Source: Xiphydria camelus (lineage: Eukaryota; Arthropoda; Insecta; Hymenoptera; Xiphydriidae). From it: a DNA stretch of 64,000 nucleotides. Location of the stretch: contig OY783195.1 of assembly GCA_963678675.1 (NCBI GenBank), positions 26,585,385 through 26,649,384 on the forward strand, written 5' to 3'. Of the stretch, positions 57,799 through 64,000 are shown piece by piece. The notes under the pieces are model-generated. The model worked only from the letters and a program-made list of their open reading frames with translations, did not search any database and was not told where the DNA came from. Made by a program: the position numbers and the translations under genes. Numbering within the stretch: the first letter of the stretch is position 1; the number at the start of each line of letters is the position of its first letter.

Positions 57799-58010
57799 GT
57801 GCACTGAGAGAAATAATCAGATAAAAATGAAGAAACGTATCTAGTTCAACACGTTAGTTATTCTTACCAAAATACACCAAATATTTAATTATTCTAACCA
57901 AAAAGTGGTCAGTTTAACCAAACACAGATGGCCATAACCCGCCATATTTCGCCAAAACGTTTGGTCATCGTCTCCAAGATTTGGATAAAATTGAACTCAG
58001 TAGTTTTCTC
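57799..58010. mobile_element. MITE, family B
   Basis: The left gcactgagagaaataatcag and body aaaaatgaagaaacgtatct, aaaagtggtcagtttaacca, cgccaaaacgtttggtcatc match family B. The right end is ctcagtagttttctcggt. Confidence 0.7.
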
Positions 58011-58220
58011 GGTTTATTTAATTTGATTAAATCGGCGGTTATGGGTGGGGAAATAGAGATTTAGTTACCTACACTCTCTAATAACTGACCCGAGTGGACT
58101 ACAGCCCACTTCCTTATAGCCGTTAATAGTTTTAACCAAATTTATTAATCGAACCATCTAATTCTGCATTCCCCCATCCATAAACGTCGATTTAATTGAA
58201 TGTACCGTTTTTCTCGTACA
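58008..58220. mobile_element. MITE, family C, copy 2
   Basis: The left aatttgattaaatcggcggt, tatgggtggggaaata and right ttcccccatccataa, acgtcgatttaattgaat are inverted. Abuts or overlaps the family B right end. Related to 40270-40454. Confidence 0.7.
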
Positions 58221-59381
58221 CGTAGGTATAAGTACGTATAATTCTCCGAAACGCCAGCGATATTTAACCAAACGAGCGCACATAATATATATACTTAGGA
58301 TTAAAAATAATAAACCTCGCCACAAAAAAATAGCAAAAGACGCCACCACCCACGTATCCGCGACAACGAAGCGCGACCGTTAATCGCTATAATCGAATTT
58401 CACAGTGCGGTGCAAAAATGCCAGCAAGACCGATTACCGCGCGCGATTCGTTCGGCGACAATGCAAATGGGACGACCGCCGCGCGTATAGCCGCGCGCGC
58501 GCGCGATCGCCGCGGATCCAGGAAAGCGATCGAGCACGGAGCCCCTCACGGCTCGGTCATTGATTGGCAATCAATTAAGTTCCGGGCGGTAAGAAATCGC
58601 CGAAAAAGGCGGCGCATTGTTGCCCGCGGCGTTTGGGTGGGTGGAGTGGCGGTGTGTGTGTGTGTGGCGGCTTCGGCACCGCGGCTGCCCCGTTATTGTT
58701 TATTGCTGTTCGGCCGGGTAATGCATTTTTTTCAGCGCCGCATTATTTTCCCTTTTTGTCGTCGCTCCGATCGCACGCACGTACGGATCTCCGTTTCTCC
58801 GTTTCGAACGCGCGCGAAGCACCCAGTGCTCTCTCTCTCTCTTTCTATCTCTCTGGCGAGGATTTTTTTTCTCGACAGTTCACTGAATTCGTCGACGTTT
58901 TTCTGGAAACCCCGGAGCCGATCGGGCATCACTCGCGGCGGACGGATGCCGGTGCGGCCGTCGTACGTGCGCCGAGATTTAGAAATAAAGGGGAAAGAGA
59001 TCGAGGGAACGGTCTCTTTGCGATCCACCGATCCACGACGCTCCGTTCCCCCGATCTCTTCCCGCGTCTTTCTCCGGTCCGTCTCTCGTGCCGTCGAAAG
59101 ATCGCGAGAAGGATCGTCCGCCGCGCCGCGACTGTTCCCGTCACTCCTCGGTGACGCCGAGGGGGGGTGGAAAAAAACCTCGTGATTTTCTGCGGGAAAA
59201 ATGTCTTCCTCCGCTTTTCTTTCGTTTTCTATACGCTTCTGCGCCTACGGCGTGCGGTGAAACCCACTTTAACCGCGATTATCTCGTCACTTTTGTCCCA
59301 GATCGGTACAGATCTCTTTCATGAGACGAAGAGAGTATAGGGTCTTCTAAGAAAATATCCTATACTATCCACAGTTATACA
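58221..59381. other. GC-rich region with long ORFs, not accepted as a gene
   Basis: A 255-codon plus-strand ORF (58418-59185) overlaps other long ORFs in two further frames. Composition is Arg/Ser-rich, with (CT)n runs translated as SLSLS. No domain was recognised. Confidence 0.45.
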
Positions 59382-59434
59382 TAGGGTCAAGTGGTGTAAA
59401 AACGAGATAAGAAATATGTGGGGTAAAATCGAGA

Positions 59435-59436
<2 letters not shown>

Positions 59437-59518
<82 letters not shown>
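59437..59518. repeat. (TC)n microsatellite, ~80 bp
   Basis: An almost perfect run of CT/TC dinucleotides between cgagaca and cgtacaaatc. Confidence 0.97.
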
Positions 59519-59521
<3 letters not shown>

Positions 59522-59890
59522 AAATCATACACTGAAAAAAATCTTTAGTTTTAACAGCAATACATTTCTGGCTGAGACTTTCTAGCCATTCCCCCCTAAA
59601 AATATTTTTATTACAGTAATTCTATTAGTTGTATTTGAGATACAGCATTGCTATGTTAGCAGTCCAAGTATTGTTAACAGATATGTTTGATGCAGCAATA
59701 TGGCATCTGATTACTTAATATACTAGAAAGGTTATCCTAAGCAGATGACGTATTCTTACCCCAACTGTATGATTATACGTAATATAGGTTTATAGGTATA
59801 GTTAGCTGGACTTTAAAACGTATGTTTACACCAACTGTAAACTTATGTGTAGTGTGACTGAACGGTATGGCTGGGTGGACTATACTGGAT

Positions 59891-60037
59891 GCCTCGCGCA
59901 GTTCCACACAGTTGCAGGGACCCCTTCGGCCGGGCTTGGTCGGTATTCGAGCAATTTTTACCGGTAGAAGTGGCTCCAATACCGACCAAGCCCGGCCGAA
60001 AAGGTCCCTGCAACTGTGCGGTTCTGTGCCCGAGGCA
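59891..60037. repeat. Strong hairpin with ~57-base arms
   Basis: Arms 59891-59947 and about 59979-60037 are reverse complements with few mismatches: cacagttgcagggacc / ggtccctgcaactgtg and ggccgggcttggtcggtatt / aataccgaccaagcccggcc. Loop about 31 bases. Confidence 0.9.
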
Positions 60038-60163
60038 TACGAAATACCGGTAGAAGTCGAGTCGGTACCCCGATAGCAAATTAAATATTTATTTAAATAT
60101 TTTTGCCGAGATATCTCAGTGTTGCATTATATAAAGGCCTGTTTTAGCTAAGACCACTTGAAG

Positions 60164-60375
60164 AGTCGGTGGCGCAATTGGTAGAATGCGAGCATTCCCA
60201 GTCTCGAAGCATCTCATCTAAGGAACGCAGGTTCAAATCCCGGTGTGGGCCCCGCGACATTGCACTTTCTCGTCGCGGGATCACCCGAGCTCCACACACC
60301 TCCGGATTTCTAGCCAAACCTGGGGATGGTGCGTAAATGCATTTCCCCTTCTATAAAAAAAAAAAAAAAAAAAAA
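60164..60375 (+). mobile_element. tRNA-derived SINE with poly(A) tail
   Basis: An A-box-like tggcgcaattgg (60170-60181) and a B-box-like ggttcaaatcc (60230-60240) form an RNA polymerase III promoter. About 110 bases of unrelated body follow, then a 21-A tract (60355-60375). A tRNA gene is less likely, because the cloverleaf does not close and the A tail is present. A ctttttg pol III terminator follows at about 60453. Confidence 0.75.
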
Positions 60376-60476
60376 TCGAATCCCGGAAGGGTTGGAAAAA
60401 AAACCGACACCCCAGTAGGCGGGTTGGCAGGCGGCAGGATAGGCGTGCGCGCCCCCTTTTTGCAAAATCCTACTTT

Positions 60477-60670
60477 CAATTTAGCAATACGGTATAGCTG
60501 ACACAGCTATACTGCTTGTCTAAACGAACCAAAATTCCCGCGCAATTTAGCAATACGGTATAGCTGACACAGCTATACTGCTTGTCTAGATGAACCAGAA
60601 TTTCCGTGCAATTTAGCGATACGGTACAGCTTACGTAGGCATACTGCACGTCTAAATCAATCAGAATAAA
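60477..60670. repeat. Tandem repeat, 66-base unit, about 3 copies
   Basis: The unit aatttagcaatacggtatag, ctgacacagctatactgc, ttgtctaaacgaacc repeats at 60477, 60543 and 60610, with the third diverged. Each unit contains a short gctatac-type inverted motif. Confidence 0.9.
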
Positions 60671-60854
60671 TAACTGGCTCAACAGTACAGCGCGGCTTGA
60701 CACAAACATCACGATATTGTTACTTTAAACATATTAGCTTAGCCATACTCGGCTGGCTGTCTTAAGAAAACTTCTGGCTGTGGCCACGGTGGCTAGAAAT
60801 TCTGGTTGGTTCAGCCAGAATTATTGCTCAATTCCCTGAAAATTTTTTTCAGTG

Positions 60855-61125
60855 TACTAAAATACATTTAGTTTGAGTTTAAAAATCGAAAACTTGGAGT
60901 TTAATATAATTAATTATATTAAACATAATAACTATATTTATTATATTAACGAGACACTCGTACAAATCATACTAAAATACATTTAGTATAGTTTAAAAAT
61001 CGAAAACTTATATCGAATATAATAATTATATTAATATAATAATTAATTATGTTTAATATAATTAATTATATTAAACTCCAAGTTTTCGATTTTTAAACTC
61101 AAACTAAATGTATTTTAGTATGATT
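60855..61125. repeat. AT-rich palindromic segment
   Basis: The block actaaaatacatttagtttg, ttaaaaatcgaaaactt appears at 60858, again as a direct copy at 60970, and inverted at 61080-61120, around aatataattaattatatt cores. Confidence 0.8.
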
Positions 61126-61192
61126 TGTACGAGCGTCTCGTTTTTATCCCACATATTTCTAGTCTCGTTTTTACACCACTTGACCCTACCAT

Positions 61193-61556
61193 ATATGAGG
61201 CTAAACTTACACTTACCAGGAAAGAAACTTCAATCACTATTATCTCATTATTCATGGATTTTTGGCCTACACCGACATAAAGCTTTGTTGTATAGATAAG
61301 AATTTAATCTTCAAAAAAGTATTATATAAATATGAGCCAAAAGCTTAGATAGCTACAGAAAAAAAGTGGTGTTAATTTTTAACACTATTTCACCTCTGTG
61401 GACCTATATGTATATCACATCTGGTGTCATTCAGTCTCATGCTATTGTTATCTAATATCAAAAATGGTCCACACCGCAGAATTTTTTAAAGTGTAGATAA
61501 TAAAATAATAATCTTTCTTTCCTCCCGAGTAAGTTTAACCTCATATATGATACCAT
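61193..61556. mobile_element. MITE, family H, with insertion
   Basis: The left atatgaggctaaacttacac and right cccgagtaagtttaacctca are inverted. The segment at about 61350-61490 (from ctacagaaaaaaagtggtgt to taaagtgtag) is absent from other family H copies. Confidence 0.75.
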
Positions 61557-61557
61557 G

Positions 61558-61766
61558 TGAGGCTAAATTTACTCGCCAGGAAAGAAACTTTAATCACTAT
61601 TATCTCATTACTTATGAACCTTTTGCCTATATTGATATAAGACTTTATTATAGATAAAAATGTAATCTTCAAAAAAGTATTATACAATTATCAGCCGAAA
61701 GCTCATAGATAATGAAATAATAGTGATTCGAGCTTCTTTCTCGGCGAGTAAGTTTAGCCTCATATA
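61558..61766. mobile_element. MITE, family H, full copy
   Basis: The ends tgaggctaaatttactcgcc and ggcgagtaagtttagcctca are inverted. Interior includes cactattatctcattactta, gactttattatagata and taatgaaataatagtgatt. Confidence 0.9.
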
Positions 61767-62185
61767 ATATACCTATACGAAATTAACCCGATAATCAAAT
61801 TTACATAACCGGACACACCTCCGTTCTCCCGTTATCGTCACTATCGTTACACACGGAACCAACGTGGATCGTTTCGGCACCGGCGAAAATCGACACTTAA
61901 CGACTCGTGCGAATCACACGGCGAGCGGAGAAGGAAAAGTTATCGAAACAATAGAGATTGCAGTAATCGCGTAGGATCGCCCGCGGAAGAAAAAGGATCT
62001 ATACCTCCTCTCTCGACCGTGGATCACGTACCGTTCCCCTCCCTCTCCCTTCTCCACCCTACGTCCTTTTCTTCTGGCGATTCGATCGAGCTAAGTACGA
62101 ACCGGCCGCCGTCGAAAAATCACCGATCACCCAATCTCGTTCCGTTCGCTCGAAGAGAGGAGAGCCGCTGCCTTTTCGAGAGGCC

Positions 62186-62249
62186 TCCTCTCTCTCTCTC
62201 TCTCTCGCTTCGGTTCCTCTCTCCCTCTCTCTCTCTCTCGCTTCGGTTC

Positions 62250-62289
<40 letters not shown>
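62186..62289. repeat. (CT)n-rich repeat with duplicated 36-base block
   Basis: The block tctctctcgcttcggttcct, ctctccc occurs twice in tandem between CT runs. Confidence 0.9.
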
Positions 62290-62290
<1 letters not shown>

Positions 62291-64000
62291 GCGTCGCAGC
62301 CGTTTCATTTTCCTTCCTGATGGCCGCATCACTTCCGTCGCCAGCCTCCGGAATTGCGCAACGGTGAAAAGCCGAACGGCCGTCGATGAGTCGAGAGCAG
62401 AACCGGGCCCGCTGTACCGTGCCGCGTTACGTCATCAATTTTGACAGAAGTTATATTAGATACGAGTTTCTCCGATTCTAACATTCAGTGCAAACGATGT
62501 AACTGCCCGCGGAGGCGTGCATTTGCGCAGGAATGAGAGAGGAGCGCGCTTCTGGTTTTCACGGATCGAATATCTGCCGATTTTGTCGTGGCTCGAAGGG
62601 AGAGAGGGGAACCCTGTATCTCTTCGTTTCTCCCCTTCGATATATTTCTCTCTCCTCTTTTCGCCGCGATCGAAGCGACGTTTACTTTAATTCAATCTTT
62701 TTTCATAATCATTAAATATCTCTCTCTTGCAATCACATGTTATTCCATGTGATTGTAAGGAAGAGGCATCTAATTGACATATAAAAAAAATTTAATCAAT
62801 ATGAATAAATAATTATTCTCGATGCTGCAAGTAATTTTTAGTAGATTTAACTAATTTTTTATCTCTATATATCGAAAAAGTGACGACCAAAAGTGTGTAG
62901 AAGATCGGCGATTAATAATTATCATTTGTCAGCTTTCAATAAATTCGTATGCAAAAATTATTTTTTTTTTTTTTTTGGTTGTCGCAAGTACCTATCATTT
63001 CCGGGGTGAAGTTCATCTACAGGAGGCAGGTATTCTATCTCGTTTACTATAGGAAACCCATAAGTACGAGAGAGAGAACGTCCTAGTGAACGCACAAGAG
63101 CTTCTCTGACGCACACTCAAGTGGACGCGTTCTATGAAAAAAAAAAAGAAGAGTTCCACGTATGTAGGCGTTCTCTCTCGCATTCACACGTTTCATATGC
63201 TATGTAAATGCGATGGAATCCACTTTGTATGCCATTTCATTGGTAGCGACTCGTTCCAGAGACTAATTAATTAGGAGAAATTTCTAGAAATACTTACTCA
63301 TTATTTTTTTTATAATTTTGTTTTTTTCATTGCGACAAACATCCTTGCTGCAATCATGCAGTCAGATGTAACATTCAGAAAGCCGAAACGAGGAACTACA
63401 GAATTGCATGCACGGCACGGAGACAAGAGACCTGCAACGCGACTGCAAGAGATTAATCAATTCCACGCGTGCGGTAGCGGCGTAATAAAACTGTTTATTA
63501 CCCCCCCTCTCCTCGCTGTACTTCGGAGAATCCCCCTTAAAAAGATCGTCCCACTTCCTCGACCTCACCTAACGTGTTTTCTTCACGCGATAAGAAAATA
63601 TAGCATCATCCTCGAGAACCTCGATCAGTCGAGGAAAGATTTCTCGTATATACGAGTACATCGGCGAATATACGAACCGAGCGGCCGCGCGACTCGATTT
63701 CCCTCTCGCCGGAGTAACCCGTCCTGTTTATCGCGGAATTCAGACGAATTCGCCGGCGTGACGCCATCGGGATTTCAAGCATTCCCGGTTCGGCTAGGCG
63801 TCCCCTCCTCCCCGTCGCTCCTCGTTCTTCCCGTCGACGCGTGCGAGGACGACGACGTCGACGCGTACGCTCAAGCGATAGAGCGCGCGCGCCTGCTTGC
63901 GTTCGCCCGGGAAAGGCGAAGGGGAAACGTGTGGAGCGAATGGGGAATGAGAGGAGTGACTCATTATCGCGCGTAGGCTCTCGCGGCACGCGTGCAGCCA
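62290..64000. other. Right end of window, no gene recognised
   Basis: Includes a partial family E MITE (about 62700-62870, gcaatcacatgttattccat / gtgattgtaaggaagaggca hairpin and gcaagtaatttttagtagat), a T18 tract (62959-62976) and A/T-rich runs. The 206-codon ORF at 63356-63976 has no recognisable domain. Confidence 0.5.

Larger units (their letters stand above)
59532..60855. mobile_element. Inner element with cactgaaaaaaat / atttttttcagtg ends
   Basis: Bordered by TA on both sides. The uninterrupted target text cgtacaaatcatactaaaat still exists at 60960-60980, confirming the insertion point. It contains a 57-base-arm hairpin, a tRNA-derived SINE and a 66-base tandem repeat. Confidence 0.75.
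59382..61189. mobile_element. Large inverted-repeat element, outer layer of a nested block
   Basis: The left tagggtcaagtggtgtaaaa, cgagataagaaatatgtggg is inverse to the right cccacatatttctagtctcg, ttttacaccacttgacccta. A second inner pair joins cgtacaaatcatac (left) with gtatgatttgtacg (right). It is interrupted by another element at 59532-60855 and has expanded a (TC)n tract. Confidence 0.75.

Noticed and set aside
58418..59185. 255-codon plus-strand ORF
   Set aside because: Long frames overlap in three readings of a GC-rich segment, the product is Arg/Ser-rich with (CT)n read as SLSLS, and no domain or splice context supports it.
60168..60250. A functional tRNA gene
   Set aside because: Pol III boxes are present, but the acceptor stem does not pair and a poly(A) tail follows, so it is SINE-derived.

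Overview
The window is eukaryotic nuclear DNA from an insect, most likely a hymenopteran and probably an ant. Evidence: GT-AG introns of about 80 bp to several kb, GC-rich exons in AT-richer flanks, three complete genes and one partial gene with animal orthologues, and very many short inverted-repeat (MITE-type) elements, many with CACTGAGAAAAA-like ends. Splice phases were checked by hand at every junction. Species assignment is inference.

Layout. (1) 850-9565, minus: complete Tak1 (MAP3K7) kinase gene, 7 exons, 631 codons plus stop, with a 6.1 kb intron full of repeats. (2) 10394-11502, minus: complete BRX1/Brix ribosome-biogenesis gene, 4 exons, 279 aa, with a TA-flanked MITE 62 bp upstream of its ATG. 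(3) 11.5-15.9 kb: divergent intergenic region with a nested transposon pair, a degenerate tandem repeat array and a two-exon cytochrome b561 relic with an in-frame stop. (4) 15922-31645, plus: complete ARFGEF3/BIG3 gene, 22 exons, 2217 aa, whose longer introns are filled with MITEs; one extra in-phase ORF (27342-27548) may be an alternative last exon. (5) 31.6-39.3 kb: 3' flank and intergenic repeats. (6) 39346-41219, minus: the last two coding exons of a probable Runt-domain (RUNX) transcription factor, ending VWRPPY; the DNA-binding exons lie outside the window or are not visible. (7) 41.2-64 kb: presumably upstream or intronic DNA of that gene. It holds a piggyBac relic with TTAA duplications interrupted by a ~750 bp palindrome, a candidate solo LTR, a tRNA-derived SINE, tandem repeats, microsatellites and dozens of MITEs, several nested.

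The genes do not form an operon or one pathway. Tak1 acts in IMD/JNK signalling, BRX1 in 60S subunit assembly, ARFGEF3 in secretory traffic, and RUNX in transcription. The most distinctive feature is the layered MITE landscape: several families with unrelated interiors share nearly the same termini, and insertions can be ordered because removing them restores older elements. I found no CRISPR, phage or bacterial-type system.
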